64,000 nucleotides of DNA from Sinorhizobium saheli (GCF_001651875.1 NZ_LNQB01000068.1:62001-126000), one strand, 5' to 3'. Positions 54,647-63,737 are shown, counted from the stretch's first letter. Notes: generated by a model from the sequence alone, not told the origin. Translations and numbers: made by a program.

Positions 54647-54837
54647 TCGGTGTTCTCGCCCTGAACTTGTCTTCGTTGGATTGTGGGCGCGTACCGGCCC
54701 GGTGACCTGCGGCTGATTTGCGGGCGATGTTGGCCCAGGCATCCCGGACCTGTCAATCGCCGAACAAGGGTGGAGGTTCCATCGGGTTCCGCATCGCGGC
54801 CGTCACCCGCTTGAGAATCGGCCATCGATCTGCGTGC

Positions 54838-55941
54838 TTACGACGCCTTCTTCCGGAAGGGGGCCAGGGCCACTTCGGGGCTGCTGACGACGAGCACCTT
54901 GAACAGTTCGCCCATCTTCCCGGCACCGGCGCCGGCAAGCCGCTCGACGTCGTCGCGGATGCGATCCTGGGTCGCCGCGTCCTTGCCGCTGCCGAGCGCG
55001 GCGGCGCGTTCGAGGAGGCCGAGGCCGACGAGGAAGTCCCCCTGGTGGGCGAGCCCGTTGACCTGCACGCCCTGCGCCTTCGCGCGCCGTGCCAGTTGCT
55101 CGAAATCGACATGGCTGGTCAGGTCCGCCTCGCCCGGATTGGCGAGCGGCGGATCGTACCGGTGTTTGCGAACCGCCTGCAGCGTGTCGCCGTAGGCGGT
55201 CGAGACATGGCCGTAGTCGATGATGACGGCGGTTCCGCCGCCGGCGCGCAGGCGTTCGCAAAGGGCGGCCATCACCGCGTCGCGAGCCGGGGCGATCTCG
55301 AAGATCGTGCCTTCGGCGACCGTTTCGGGAGGCGACGGCAAGAGCGTCGAATCGAGCCCGGCGACGCCGGCCGCAAACGTCAGGCTGTGATCGGCGGCGA
55401 GCCCGACCATGCGCTCGCGGAAGCCCTGCGCGGTTCGCACGAACTGGCGAATCGGAATTGCGTCGAAAAGCTCGTTGGCCGCGAGCAGCAGGAAGCCGGG
55501 GGGCAGGCGCTCGAAGCCCTGATGCCAGTGGACCTTGCCCTGGTGGCCGGCAAGCGTCTTTGCCTGCACTTCGCGCAGGCGTTCGCTGGTCTCGACCAGG
55601 TGGACGCTGGCGGTCTCATAGAGGGCCGGTGCGAGGCGCCGGATGACGCGCAACATGTCCGACATCATGGTGCCGCGTCCCGGCCCGATCTCGGCGATGA
55701 CGGCGTTTCCGGGCGCGCCGTGTTGCTGCCACGCATGCACCAGGAATATGCCGATCATTTCGCCAAAGAGCTGGCTGACCTCCGGCGCCGTCGTGAAGTC
55801 GCCGGCGCGGCCGAAAGGCTCGTTGACCCGATAGTAGCCGTATTGCGGGTCGGCGAGGCAGAGGGAAAAATAGTCGCTGACGCTGATCGGCCCGTTGGCC
55901 CTGATCAACGCCTTGATCTTGTCGGCGAGGGGATTGGTCAT
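54838..55941 (-). CDS. SAM-dependent methyltransferase MidA/NDUFAF7 family
   Basis: A 367-residue protein starting MTNPLADKIKALIRANGPIS. It has the family hallmarks: YFSLCLADPQYGYY, FTTAPEVSQLFGEMIGIFLV and the SAM-binding AEIGPGRGTMMSDMLRV. In mitochondria NDUFAF7 methylates an Arg of complex I; bacterial homologues are common in Alphaproteobacteria, consistent with complex I assembly, though this is inferred. The 13-bp spacing to lgt upstream implies an lgt-midA operon. Confidence 0.92.
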   Translation of the reverse strand: MTNPLADKIKALIRANGPISVSDYFSLCLADPQYGYYRVNEPFGRAGDFTTAPEVSQLFGEMIGIFLVHAWQQHGAPGNAVIAEIGPGRGTMMSDMLRVIRRLAPALYETASVHLVETSERLREVQAKTLAGHQGKVHWHQGFERLPPGFLLLAANELFDAIPIRQFVRTAQGFRERMVGLAADHSLTFAAGVAGLDSTLLPSPPETVAEGTIFEIAPARDAVMAALCERLRAGGGTAVIIDYGHVSTAYGDTLQAVRKHRYDPPLANPGEADLTSHVDFEQLARRAKAQGVQVNGLAHQGDFLVGLGLLERAAALGSGKDAATQDRIRDDVERLAGAGAGKMGELFKVLVVSSPEVALAPFRKKAS

Positions 55942-55954
55942 GCGTCCGGTCCAG

Positions 55955-56797
55955 CTATGCGGCGGCTGCCGCGCGCCGCGCCCGCGCAATGGCCCAAATT
56001 CCGGCAAGCGCCATCGGCAGCGAAAGCACCATGCCCATGGTCAACCATCCGCCGGCGAGATAGCCGATCTGCGCATCCGGTTCGCGGAAGAATTCGACGA
56101 AAATGCGGCTGGCGGCATAGCCGCAGACGAAGATCCCGGTGACGAGCCCGGGAATTTTCAGAGCTTTGCGGCGATAGACGAAATAGGCGAGCACCACGAG
56201 CAGAAGCAGGCCTTCGAGCGCCGCTTCGTAGAGCTGGCTCGGATGGCGGGCAAAGGGCCCTCCCGTCGGAAAAACGACCGCCCAGGGCATCGAGGAGAGG
56301 CGCCCCCAAAGCTCCGCATTGATGAAGTTGGCGATGCGGCCGAAGAAGAGCCCGATCGGCACTACCGCGGCAACGACGTCGAAGAGGCTCCAAAGGGGGA
56401 TCGCGTTCTTGCGGGCGAAGACGATCATTGCCAGCGTGGTGCCGAGAAGGCCGCCATGGAACGACATGCCGCCGTTCCAGACCTGGATGGCGCGGATCGG
56501 ATTCGCGAGGACCGTATCGAGGTCGTAGAAGAGGATGTAGCCGATGCGCCCGCCGAGCACGATGCCGCCGGCGGCCCAGAGCAGGAAATCGTCAAGCTGC
56601 AGCAGATTGAAGGCGGGCGCGTTGTTGCGCCAGAGCGAGGCGTTCTGAACCATGCGCCGCGCATAGAGCCATCCGAGGAGTATGCCGGCCACATAGGCGA
56701 GACCGTACCAGCGAACGGCGAACGGCCCGATCGTGAAGATGACCGGATCGATTTCGGGGAAGGGGAGGATGGCGAGGCGGGTGGCGATCGTTTCCAA
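55955..56797 (-). CDS. lgt: Phosphatidylglycerol-prolipoprotein diacylglyceryl transferase
   Basis: A 280-residue inner-membrane enzyme, about seven helices, that attaches diacylglycerol to the lipobox Cys of prolipoproteins. The signature region [14 protein letters not shown] (with the conserved GRxxNFINxE) is present, along with [11 protein letters not shown] and HPSQLYEA. It starts [19 protein letters not shown]. It heads the operon with midA and possibly pgeF, and would process lipoproteins such as the one encoded at 51738-52598. Confidence 0.96.
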   Translation of the reverse strand: METIATRLAILPFPEIDPVIFTIGPFAVRWYGLAYVAGILLGWLYARRMVQNASLWRNNAPAFNLLQLDDFLLWAAGGIVLGGRIGYILFYDLDTVLANPIRAIQVWNGGMSFHGGLLGTTLAMIVFARKNAIPLWSLFDVVAAVVPIGLFFGRIANFINAELWGRLSSMPWAVVFPTGGPFARHPSQLYEAALEGLLLLVVLAYFVYRRKALKIPGLVTGIFVCGYAASRIFVEFFREPDAQIGYLAGGWLTMGMVLSLPMALAGIWAIARARRAAAAA

Positions 56798-57012
56798 GGT
56801 CTTTTCTCGTGCCGGGCCGATTGTTTCGGCGGAACATGACGGCCGAATGCGGCGGGGTCAAGCGCCGGAGGCGTTTCCCGCGGCCGCTCCATCGTTTCGG
56901 CCTCAAATCGGAGCGCGAGCGCCTTTGATTTTCCTTGCATCCTTGCTTCACGAACCCTACCTGAAATCATGATATACGCCGCTGGCGGCGGGACCGAATG
57001 GAGATCAGGACG

Positions 57013-57300
57013 ATGAGCACAGGCGCCAACCGCATTCTCGACGATTTTGCCAGGCTGATGACGGATGCCGCGGGCGCGGCCCAGGGCGTGCGGCGCGAGG
57101 TCGAGGCGGCATTTCGCGCGCAGGCCGAAGGCTGGCTGAACTCGCTCGACGTCGTCAAGCGCGAGGAGTTCGAGGCCGTCAAGGAGATGGCCGCCCGGGC
57201 GCGCGACGAAAACGATGCCCTGCGCGCCCGGATCGAGGCGCTCGAGGCCCGCCTCGCGGCGACCGGACCGGCACCCGGCGATATAACGACGGGCAAGTGA
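57013..57300 (+). CDS. ubiK: UbiK-like accessory factor (BMFP domain)
   Basis: A 95-residue protein with an amphipathic N-terminal helix and a C-terminal coiled coil (DENDALRARIEALEARLAAT), the BMFP/UbiK arrangement. In Proteobacteria UbiK assists ubiquinone biosynthesis, acting as a trimeric coiled coil. ATG 57013 (MSTGANRILDDFARL) is chosen; the in-frame ATG five codons upstream is possible. The name is by family and not confirmed. It is divergent from lgt. Confidence 0.85.
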   Translation: MSTGANRILDDFARLMTDAAGAAQGVRREVEAAFRAQAEGWLNSLDVVKREEFEAVKEMAARARDENDALRARIEALEARLAATGPAPGDITTGK

Positions 57301-57475
57301 CGAACAGGGAAGGCGCCTTCGGGGCGGTCTAACCTGCGCTTTTCGAGCTGGGTATCCGCGCGGCTCGAGGAAATTTCCTTCGGCCAAGTCACTCGGGCTG
57401 AGCGTCTTATTGGAAGTCGCGGTACAGAACCGCAACCCATTCAGCCTCTGCGTTGTGGTGCGGCGATGCCCCTGC

Positions 57476-57556
57476 CTCATTCCTGTGCTCGTCACAGGAA
57501 TCCAGCCAGTCCAGGTCTTTGGGCTGAAATAACTCTTCGGCCGCAGACGCGCCAAG
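57476..57556. repeat. CCTGTG..CACAGG-type rhizobial intergenic repeat (half copy)
   Basis: ATTCCTGTG (57479-57487) and CACAGGAAT (57493-57501) form perfect 9-bp arms around a 5-nt loop, followed by CCAGCCAGTCCAGGTCTTTG. The same short dyad with adjoining sequence recurs widely in Rhizobium/Agrobacterium genomes. Only one side of the usual larger dyad is clear; the left part (57330-57460) may be a degenerate copy. Confidence 0.5.
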
Positions 57557-57576
57557 CCAAAGTCCGTTGCTGTCGT

Positions 57577-57670
57577 GTCCTCTCAAGAGGCGCGCAAAGG
57601 TCGCCGTAGTGCTTTGAATTGCTGCATGTCTCTGTCCTTAATTCGAGTTCGATTCAAGGGGATATGCAGG
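57577..57670 (+). repeat. Hairpin-type intergenic repeat, copy 3
   Basis: It contains CTCAAGAGGCGCGCAAAGGTC, GCTTTGAATTGCTGCATGTC and the hairpin TCCTTAATTCGAGTTCGATT-CAAGG, as in copies 1, 2, 4 and 5. Confidence 0.72.
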
Positions 57671-58047
57671 AGCGCCGCGACGGTTTCGTCCCCGCGTCTC
57701 GTTTCGCCTCACGGTTAACAAATCGGAAAAGTTTTCCACCTGTGGACACTGCCAAAAAACCCTTATCGCAGAGTCGCTTAATGCCCCGCGCTGGATTGAA
57801 ATCATAACGCGCCCGACATTCTTCCCGCGCAAATTTTCCGCTCGGGGGCTGGCACGCTGACTCTGCCGTTATACACTGATTTTAAATGATGATTCGAGAC
57901 GGATCACGCAAGCTCCAGGCAGGGTAAGTAAGTCAGGATAGCGGCAGGTCCAGCAATCATAGTGTGTCGGTAGCCGGTATTGGGTTTGCAGTGTCGCGTC
58001 CTGTGAGCGTGACCTTGCGCGCCCGTGCCGCACCTTTAGGGTGATGC

Positions 58048-58548
58048 ATGAGCCTTTTGGAAATGGAAGTCGAGCGCCAGTCCAACCCGGTCGACATGAT
58101 CGAGTTTGTCGCTGCCAACAATGATTGGTCTTTCGAGCGATCGGGCGAAGACGAGATTGCCATGACCGTCGAGGGCAAATGGGCGGACTATCACGTTTCC
58201 TTCTCCTGGATGGAGGAGTTCGAGGCGCTGCATCTCGCCTGCGCCTTCGACATCAAGGTCCCGGAAAGCCGCGTCAACGAAGTGATCCGGCTCCTGTCGC
58301 ACATCAACGGCCAGGTGCTGATGGGACATTTCGATCTCTGGCGCCAAGAAGAGGTCATCATCTTCCGTCAATCTCTCCTGCTCGCAGGCGGGGCGGAGCC
58401 CACAAACCAGCAGGTCGAAGTGCTGTTGTCGAATGCGCTCGATGCCTGCGAATCCTATTTCCAGGCGTTCCAGTTCGTCGTCTGGTCAGGCATGGATGCG
58501 CAGCGCGCCGTCGATACGGTGCTTTTCGAAACGGTGGGAGAAGCATGA
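58048..58548 (+). CDS. YbjN domain protein
   Basis: A 166-residue protein with the YbjN (DUF1790) fold: MIEFVAANNDWSFERSGEDE, WADYHVSFSWMEEFEALHLACAFD and RVNEVIRLLSHINGQVLMGH. YbjN proteins are linked to stress tolerance and type III secretion chaperone-like folds; the role in rhizobia is unknown. It is directly upstream of proC, whose start is 1 bp after its stop, so the two are co-transcribed. The start was chosen over the out-of-frame ATG at 58044. Confidence 0.88.
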   Translation: MSLLEMEVERQSNPVDMIEFVAANNDWSFERSGEDEIAMTVEGKWADYHVSFSWMEEFEALHLACAFDIKVPESRVNEVIRLLSHINGQVLMGHFDLWRQEEVIIFRQSLLLAGGAEPTNQQVEVLLSNALDACESYFQAFQFVVWSGMDAQRAVDTVLFETVGEA

Positions 58549-58549
58549 G

Positions 58550-59368
58550 ATGAGTGTGTCGCTTACGGGCCCGATCGTCCTTGTAGGCGCCGGCAATATG
58601 GGCGGCGCCATGCTGAAGGGCTGGGTCGCGAGCGGCGTGCGCGGGGGAGACATTCTCGTCATCGATCCGGGCCCGTCGCCGGCGATGACAAAGCTGCTTG
58701 CGGACCATGGTATCGGCCATGCCGCCTCCGCGCCCGCCGATGTCAAGGCCGGGGTGATTTTCCTGGCGGTGAAGCCCCAGGTCATGGAAGCGGTCCTGCC
58801 GCCCCTGAAGGGGCTCGTCGGCCCCGAGACGGTGATCGTCTCCGTCGCCGCCGGCAAGACGCTCGGCTTCATCGAGCGTCATCTCGGTGAAGCGGCGACC
58901 GTGCGCGCCATGCCGAATACGCCGGCGATGATCGGGCGCGGCGTCACGGGCGCCTTCGCGAACGCTCTCGTCAACGAAGCGCAGCGCGCGCTGGTTCACG
59001 ATCTCCTCAAGGTCAGCGGCCCCGTCGAGTGGGTTGCGAGCGAAGCCGACATCGATGCGGTGACCGCCGTTTCCGGCAGCGGGCCGGCTTATGTCTTTTA
59101 TCTCGTCGAGTGCATGGCGGAGGCCGGGCGCAAAGCCGGCCTCGAGGCGGACCTTGCCATGCGACTCGCTCGGGAAACCGTCGCGGGGGCTGGTGAACTC
59201 CTCCATCAGTCCCCCGACGATGCCGCGCGTCTGCGCCAGAACGTCACCTCGCCGGGTGGAACCACCGCGGCCGCGCTTGCGATATTGATGGCGGAAGACG
59301 GCATGCAGCCGCTTTTCGACAAGGCCATCGCCGCCGCGCGCAGGCGTGCCGAGGAACTGGCAGGATGA
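58550..59368 (+). CDS. proC: Pyrroline-5-carboxylate reductase
   Basis: A 272-residue NAD(P)H-dependent reductase that makes proline. The nucleotide-binding motif [16 protein letters not shown] is at residues 10-25, and the C-terminal P5C-binding [15 protein letters not shown] and [16 protein letters not shown] block ([15 protein letters not shown]) are present. It follows ybjN by 1 bp and precedes csaA by 64 bp, probably one operon. Confidence 0.95.
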   Translation: MSVSLTGPIVLVGAGNMGGAMLKGWVASGVRGGDILVIDPGPSPAMTKLLADHGIGHAASAPADVKAGVIFLAVKPQVMEAVLPPLKGLVGPETVIVSVAAGKTLGFIERHLGEAATVRAMPNTPAMIGRGVTGAFANALVNEAQRALVHDLLKVSGPVEWVASEADIDAVTAVSGSGPAYVFYLVECMAEAGRKAGLEADLAMRLARETVAGAGELLHQSPDDAARLRQNVTSPGGTTAAALAILMAEDGMQPLFDKAIAAARRRAEELAG

Positions 59369-59432
59369 GGTTCGAGCATTCTGCAGTCAGGTGAAATCAC
59401 CTGACGAAACTCATTGTGATTCAGGAAACACC

Positions 59433-59774
59433 ATGACCGAAACCATCTCCTATGCCGATTTCGAGCGTGTCGACATTCGTGTCGGTACCATCGTGGAGGC
59501 TGAGGCCTTCCCGGAAGCGCGCAAGCCCGCCTACAAGTTGAAGATCGATTTCGGCCCGGAAATCGGAATCAAGAAGTCGTCCGCCCAGATTACGGTGCAC
59601 TACAGGCCGGCGGACCTCGTCGGCAGGCAGGTGCTGGGCGTCGTCAACTTCCCGCCGCGCCAGATCGGCCCTGCCCGTTCCGAAGTGCTGACCCTCGGCT
59701 TCGAGGACGAGGCCGGTGCAATCGTGCTGGCGGCCAGCGAGAGGCCGGTTCCGAATGGCAGGAAGCTGATGTGA
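59433..59774 (+). CDS. csaA: CsaA-like tRNA-binding protein/chaperone
   Basis: A 113-residue protein made of a single EMAP-II/tRNA-binding OB-fold ([24 protein letters not shown] and SSAQITVHY), as in Bacillus CsaA. CsaA binds tRNA and has export-chaperone activity; the role in rhizobia is inferred from the family. It is the last gene of the ybjN-proC-csaA set, ending 17 bp before the stop of the convergent histidine kinase gene. Confidence 0.92.
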   Translation: MTETISYADFERVDIRVGTIVEAEAFPEARKPAYKLKIDFGPEIGIKKSSAQITVHYRPADLVGRQVLGVVNFPPRQIGPARSEVLTLGFEDEAGAIVLAASERPVPNGRKLM

Positions 59775-59790
59775 CCAAAGACAAGCCCGC

Positions 59791-61173
59791 TCACGTCGGC
59801 ACGCGCACGGTCGCGCGCAGGCCCCCGAGCGGACTGTCGGCCAGCGTGACGTTGCCGCCGTGGCTGCGGGCGATGTCGCGGGCGACCGCGAGGCCGAGGC
59901 CGGTGCCGGAGCTGTCGAGATTGCGGGCCTCGTCGAGGCGGAAGAACGGCTTGAACACGTCCTCGCGCGAGCGTTCCGGAATACCGGGGCCATCGTCATC
60001 GACCGTGATGGTCAGCCATTTCGCGCTCTGGCGTGCTTCGATGTGCACGGTGTTCGCGTAGCGATAGGCGTTCGAAGCGAGATTGGAGACCAGGCGGGTG
60101 AAGGCATTCGGGCGCACGTGGATCTCATCGGCACCCTCGATCGAAGTCGTCAGAGCCTTGCCGTAGAGGTCGGCCTCCGCGGCAAGGCGCGTCATCAGAT
60201 CACTGAGCTTCAACTGCCCGACGTCCTCTTCTCCCTCGCCGCGGGCGAAGGCGAGATAGCCCTCCAGCATGTTCTGCATGTCCTCGACGTCCTGGTGGAG
60301 GCTTTCGAGGTCCGGATTGTTGCCGGCGATCGCGAGCTGCAGTTTGAAGCGGGTGAGGATCGTCCGCAGGTCATGGCTGACGCCGGTGAGCATCGCGGTG
60401 CGCTGCTCGATCTGGCGCTCGATCCGCTCGCGCATCAGGATGAAGGCGAGGCCGGCACGACGGATCTCGTCGGCGCCGCGCGGCGCGAAGTTGTCGATCT
60501 TCTGGCCCTTGCCGAAGCTTTCGGCAGCGCTCGCCAGTGCCAGGATCGGCCTGATCTGCCCGCGCAGGAAGAGAATCGCGATCGTCAGCAGCACGAGCGA
60601 TGCCCCGACCATCCAGACGAGGAAGATGTGGGTGTTGGAGGCGTAGGCCTGGTTGCGCCGGGCATAGACCCTCAGGATGCGGCCGTCCTCGAGCTTGATG
60701 CGGATCTCGACGATCTTCGAGTTGCCGACGGTGTCGATCCAGAAGGGGCGGCGCACCTGATTGGCAATCTCTTCGCCGAGGATCTGGTCGAGGATTTCGA
60801 AGAAGGGCTTGGGGCGCGGCGGCGGCAACTCGCCGCCGGGCTCGACGCTGATGTTGAGATCGAGCTGCTCGCGGGCGATGCGGACGATCTGGTCGATGTC
60901 GCCGTCCCGCGGGAAGGTGGTGATCAGGTCGACGACGGCGGCGATGTCGTTGCTCACCGCGGACGAGAGCCGCTGGGTGACGAGCTGCCAGTGCCGCTCC
61001 ATGAAGACGAAGGCGACCACGGATTGCAGCAGCACCATCGGAATGACGACGATCAGCAGCGAGCGCGCGTAAAGGCCCATCGGCAGCCGCCGGCGCAGCC
61101 ACCGGACCAGGCGCTTCCAGGCGCTATCCGCGGCGCTCGCTCCTTCGCGCCTCAGGCTGTCAAAGCTTGCCAT
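59791..61173 (-). CDS. EnvZ-like sensor histidine kinase
   Basis: A 460-residue membrane kinase, predicted start ATG 61173 (MASFDSLRREGASAADSAW). Order: transmembrane helix (about 37-58), periplasmic sensor (about 60-185), second transmembrane helix (about 190-212), HAMP (about 212-265), HisKA and HATPase. The H-box is GVSHDLRTILTRFKLQL, with Ile where Pro is usual. The N-box (SNLASNAYRYA) and G1 (DDGPGIP) and G2 (GTGLGLAVARDIA) are intact. It lies 220 bp downstream of the cognate response regulator, with the copy-4 repeat between them. The signal sensed is unknown. Confidence 0.92.
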   Translation of the reverse strand: MASFDSLRREGASAADSAWKRLVRWLRRRLPMGLYARSLLIVVIPMVLLQSVVAFVFMERHWQLVTQRLSSAVSNDIAAVVDLITTFPRDGDIDQIVRIAREQLDLNISVEPGGELPPPRPKPFFEILDQILGEEIANQVRRPFWIDTVGNSKIVEIRIKLEDGRILRVYARRNQAYASNTHIFLVWMVGASLVLLTIAILFLRGQIRPILALASAAESFGKGQKIDNFAPRGADEIRRAGLAFILMRERIERQIEQRTAMLTGVSHDLRTILTRFKLQLAIAGNNPDLESLHQDVEDMQNMLEGYLAFARGEGEEDVGQLKLSDLMTRLAAEADLYGKALTTSIEGADEIHVRPNAFTRLVSNLASNAYRYANTVHIEARQSAKWLTITVDDDGPGIPERSREDVFKPFFRLDEARNLDSSGTGLGLAVARDIARSHGGNVTLADSPLGGLRATVRVPT

Positions 61174-61228
61174 CGATCCTGCATCGTTCGTCGAAAAATT
61201 TCGCCTGTTGCATGTTTCCTTATATCCT

Positions 61229-61330
61229 ACCGCATGTCTCCTCAAATCGACCTCGATGTTAAGGGCAAAAGACATGCAGCAAGTCAAAGTGCTGCAGCGC
61301 CTCTGATCAAGGCGCAGCGCCGTGGCGACC
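61229..61330 (-). repeat. Hairpin-type intergenic repeat, copy 4
   Basis: On the minus strand it reads TGCAGCACTTTGACTTGCTG, then CATGTCTTTTGCCCTTAAC, ATCGAGGTCGATTTGAGGAG and ACATGCGG. It occupies the 220-bp gap between the response regulator and histidine kinase genes of one operon. Confidence 0.75.
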
Positions 61331-61392
61331 GGACGAGGACGGGGGAAGCGACTTTCCACCTGCTTCCCGCGCAATCCCGGCTGCTTCGCCGC

Positions 61393-62094
61393 TCAGTCGA
61401 CGCTCAGTCGGTAACCGATGCCGCGGACGGTTTGGAGCCAGACCGGATTGGACGGATCGTCCTCGATCTTGCGCCGCAGCCGGTTGATCTGGACATCGAT
61501 CGTCCGTTCGCCGACCTCGGCATCGTCGCCGATCAGTTCATGGCGCGGAATGGTCTCGCCGGCCCGCTGGGAAAACAGCGTCATGATCTCCTGCTCGCGG
61601 TCGGTGAGCCGGATATGATCGGCGCCGCGGCGAAGCTCCTTGCGCACCACGGAGAAGGTATAGGGGCCGAAAATGACCTGGTCGACCTTCGGCGCCTGTG
61701 CCGGCTGGTTGCGACGCAGGATATTGTTGATCCTGAGCACGAGTTCCCGGGGCTCGAAGGGCTTCGGCAGGTAATCGTCGGCACCGGCTTCCAGTCCCTC
61801 GATGCGCGAATTCGCCTCGGCCAGCGCCGTCAGCATGATGATCGGCACCGTCTTGATCTGCCTGAGGCCGTGCGTCAGGGCGATGCCGCTTTCCCCCGGC
61901 ATCATGACGTCGACGATAAGCAGGTCGAAATCGAGGCCGGTGAGCTTGCGTCGTGCCTCGTCGGCGTCCGCTGCCGTCGTCACGCGAAATCCCTGCTCGA
62001 CCAGGTAGCGGTTGAGCAGGTCGCGAATTCGCCGGTCGTCGTCGACGACGAGAAGATGTGCGGCATCATCCGAGACTCTCGCTTTTGCTGTCAT
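61393..62094 (-). CDS. OmpR-family response regulator
   Basis: A 233-residue regulator starting MTAKARVSDDAAHLLVVDDD. The receiver domain has the Asp pair (VVDDD), phosphoacceptor Asp in LLIVDVMMPGE and the Lys in LPKPFEPRELV. The winged-helix trans_reg domain (about 140-233) has LTDREQEIMTLFSQRAGETI and TIDVQINRLRRKIEDDP. It closely matches OmpR/PetR-type proteins from Alphaproteobacteria. It is the upstream partner of the kinase at 59791-61173. The targets are unknown. Confidence 0.94.
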   Translation of the reverse strand: MTAKARVSDDAAHLLVVDDDRRIRDLLNRYLVEQGFRVTTAADADEARRKLTGLDFDLLIVDVMMPGESGIALTHGLRQIKTVPIIMLTALAEANSRIEGLEAGADDYLPKPFEPRELVLRINNILRRNQPAQAPKVDQVIFGPYTFSVVRKELRRGADHIRLTDREQEIMTLFSQRAGETIPRHELIGDDAEVGERTIDVQINRLRRKIEDDPSNPVWLQTVRGIGYRLSVD

Positions 62095-62307
62095 CGCTCG
62101 ATTATCCTTGTTGCCGGCAAGGCCGGACGTCGTCCCCACGCGATCACACTCCCATCATAATCAACCCGCTCCAGGATTGGAGACGCGCATAAAAGCAGAT
62201 GCGCGACCGTCGCCCAAGTCCTCAGTCCCCCCGGCCGCATCCGTTCGCCGAACGACATACTCGCGCCCCCTTGAATCGAACTCCGTCCAGCGAACCCAGT
62301 GATCCGG

Positions 62308-62790
62308 TCAATCGGCGGAGCTGTTCCTCATGTTGGCGAGGAACCGCTTCACCGTTTCCCTTGCCCCCGGGCCGGTCTTTGCCAATGCATCGGCTATGCG
62401 GCGGGACTGTGGCTCGGCAAGCGCCCGCGCCAATGCCTGGCCCTCTTCTGTCGTGTAAAGCATGCGCTGGCGCCTGTCTTCGGGACCGGTGACCTGGCGG
62501 ATATAGCCGGAATCGATCAATTGCTTGAGGACGCGGGCGAGGCTCTGTTTCGTGATCTTCAGCGTGTCGAGAAGGTCGGCGACGGTCATGCCGGGCTCGC
62601 GGTTGACGAAATGCACGACGCGATGGTGTGCCCGGCCGAAGCCGCTCTTCTCGAGGATCGCGTCCGGGTCGCTGGTGAAGTCGCGATAGGCAAAGAACAA
62701 CAGCTCGATGATCTCGAAGTCGATCGTGTCCTCGTCCTCGCCGGTGCCGTCGCTCACGTACTGGCTCGTGTTCTTGGGTTGGCCCGCCAC
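62308..62790 (-). CDS. MarR-family transcriptional regulator
   Basis: A 160-residue winged-helix regulator. The HTH is GMTVADLLDTLKITKQSLARVLKQLIDSGY (about residues 66-95), followed by the wing QVTGPEDRRQRMLYTT. The start is GTG at 62790; an in-frame ATG is lacking nearby, and AAAGGA lies about 11 nt upstream. No obvious target gene is adjacent: the OmpR gene is on the same strand downstream, and an SH3-domain gene lies upstream. Ligand unknown. A GTCA-N7-TGAC dyad lies before it. Confidence 0.9.
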   Translation of the reverse strand: MAGQPKNTSQYVSDGTGEDEDTIDFEIIELLFFAYRDFTSDPDAILEKSGFGRAHHRVVHFVNREPGMTVADLLDTLKITKQSLARVLKQLIDSGYIRQVTGPEDRRQRMLYTTEEGQALARALAEPQSRRIADALAKTGPGARETVKRFLANMRNSSAD

Positions 62791-62843
62791 GCAGTCATTT
62801 CCTTTCGGTCGAATTGTCGTTCGCGAAACATATAGAAAAATAA

Positions 62844-62858
62844 GTCAGTTTTGTTGAC
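62844..62858. promoter_or_regulatory. GTCA-N7-TGAC dyad before the MarR gene
   Basis: GTCA (62844-62847) and TGAC (62855-62858) lie 54 bp upstream of the GTG start in an AT-rich segment containing TTATTTTTCTATATG on the minus strand (a likely promoter). MarR proteins often bind short inverted repeats in their own promoters. The half sites are only 4 bp. Confidence 0.3.
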
Positions 62859-62958
62859 AGAATTTACCGGCCCCCGTGTTCCTGTCACGACAGGCGGCTT
62901 TGAACTGCTGCACGGGATGGAGATGAGGATTGCGCGGAAGAGCTCAGATTGAACGAGT

Positions 62959-63054
62959 CATGGCGTAGCGCATCTCGAACGCGCTACGCCGAAGCTTTTT
63001 GAGCTGCTGTATGTCTTTGTCCTTAAATCGAGTGCGATTCAGGGAGACATGCAG
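62959..63054 (+). repeat. Hairpin-type intergenic repeat, copy 5
   Basis: It begins with the dyad GGCGTAGCGC..GCGCTACGCC (62962-62989) and continues GAGCTGCTGTATGTCTTTGT, CCTTAAATCGAGTGCGATTC and AGGGAGACATGCAG. It fills the gap up to the SH3 gene stop codon. Confidence 0.75.
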
Positions 63055-63057
63055 TCG

Positions 63058-63681
63058 TCAGCGGTAGATGTAGACGATCCGCCGCGTTGCCGGTTCGACC
63101 AGCACGGGCTGGCCGTTCACGACCACATATTCATACTCGTAGTCGGGTATCTGCCGCACGGCGACGGTGTTCGGCAGGGTGGCGCCGAGGACAACCTCGC
63201 CCTCGAGATAAACCGGCTCTACGGGATTGCTGGTGATATAGGTCTGAACCGTCGGCGGAGGTGCAATGGGCTGGACCTCGTCGACCGGTCCGATCAACTC
63301 GAGCGGTTCGGCGGGCATGGCCGCGACGGAGCCCGTCGCCTCGTAGGTCACCACCGGAATGCCCAGTTCCGCGCGTCGCTCGGAGATTACCACCGTCGAC
63401 CCTCCGGCGTCTGCAGAAAGATACTTGGCGTAGGCCCAGCCGCTGACGCCGCCGGCATTGACGCGGCACCAGAGGCTGCCTTCTATGCAGCCCTCGAGCA
63501 CTGTCGTGCTGCCGCGGGTGGCGAGCGCGACGACCGGATATTGCGGGCCGGGGCCGGCGCGCACGTTGAGATCGGTCACTGCGGTTGCACTCATTGCCGC
63601 ATAGCCGGTCGAAGCGCCTGCAGCGAGGATCAAACCCACTGCCGCGACCATTCGGAATGCGTGGGGGTAGAGGGTCTTCAT
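63058..63681 (-). CDS. Periplasmic SH3b and DUF1236 domain protein
   Basis: A 207-residue secreted protein with a signal peptide (MKTLYPHAFRMVAAVGLILA and following, ending near residue 29). A bacterial SH3b domain follows (about residues 32-92, with DLNVRAGPGPQYPVV and SGWAYAKYL), then a linker and a C-terminal DUF1236 region (about 130-207) ending YVVVNGQPVLVEPATRRIVY. Two Cys (in EGCIEGSLWCRV) may be disulfide-bonded. The pattern is common in rhizobial periplasmic proteins of unknown function. A GGAAC-N18-GTT promoter candidate just upstream suggests general-stress control. Confidence 0.9.
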   Translation of the reverse strand: MKTLYPHAFRMVAAVGLILAAGASTGYAAMSATAVTDLNVRAGPGPQYPVVALATRGSTTVLEGCIEGSLWCRVNAGGVSGWAYAKYLSADAGGSTVVISERRAELGIPVVTYEATGSVAAMPAEPLELIGPVDEVQPIAPPPTVQTYITSNPVEPVYLEGEVVLGATLPNTVAVRQIPDYEYEYVVVNGQPVLVEPATRRIVYIYR

Positions 63682-63711
63682 CGTCTTACTCCTCTTCTAT
63701 GATGCCGGGCA

Positions 63712-63737
63712 AACGCACCGCGCGAGCGGGATGTTCC
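63712..63737 (-). promoter_or_regulatory. GGAAC-N18-GTT, candidate RpoE2/EcfG-type promoter
   Basis: On the minus strand GGAAC (63737-63733), 18 bp, then GTT (63714-63712), i.e. GGAAC-N19-TT, the RpoE2 consensus. The GTT lies 30 bp before the SH3/DUF1236 start codon, which suits a short leader, and a GAGGAG ribosome site follows. Confidence 0.6.

Larger units (their letters stand above)
57301..58047. other. Long intergenic region with repeats, no gene
   Basis: This 747-bp gap has two repeat elements (57476-57556 and 57577-57670). Its remainder is more AT-rich than the neighbourhood, with GTTAACAAATCGGAAAAG and the palindrome TCCACCTGTGGA (57735-57746). I find no ORF with coding character, tRNA or riboswitch; the last part should hold the ybjN promoter. 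Confidence 0.6.

Noticed and set aside
57720-57790. AT-rich stretch with TCCACCTGTGGA resembling a DnaA box or origin
   Set aside because: There is a single palindrome and no cluster of 9-mer DnaA boxes, no IHF or CtrA pattern and no replication gene nearby.
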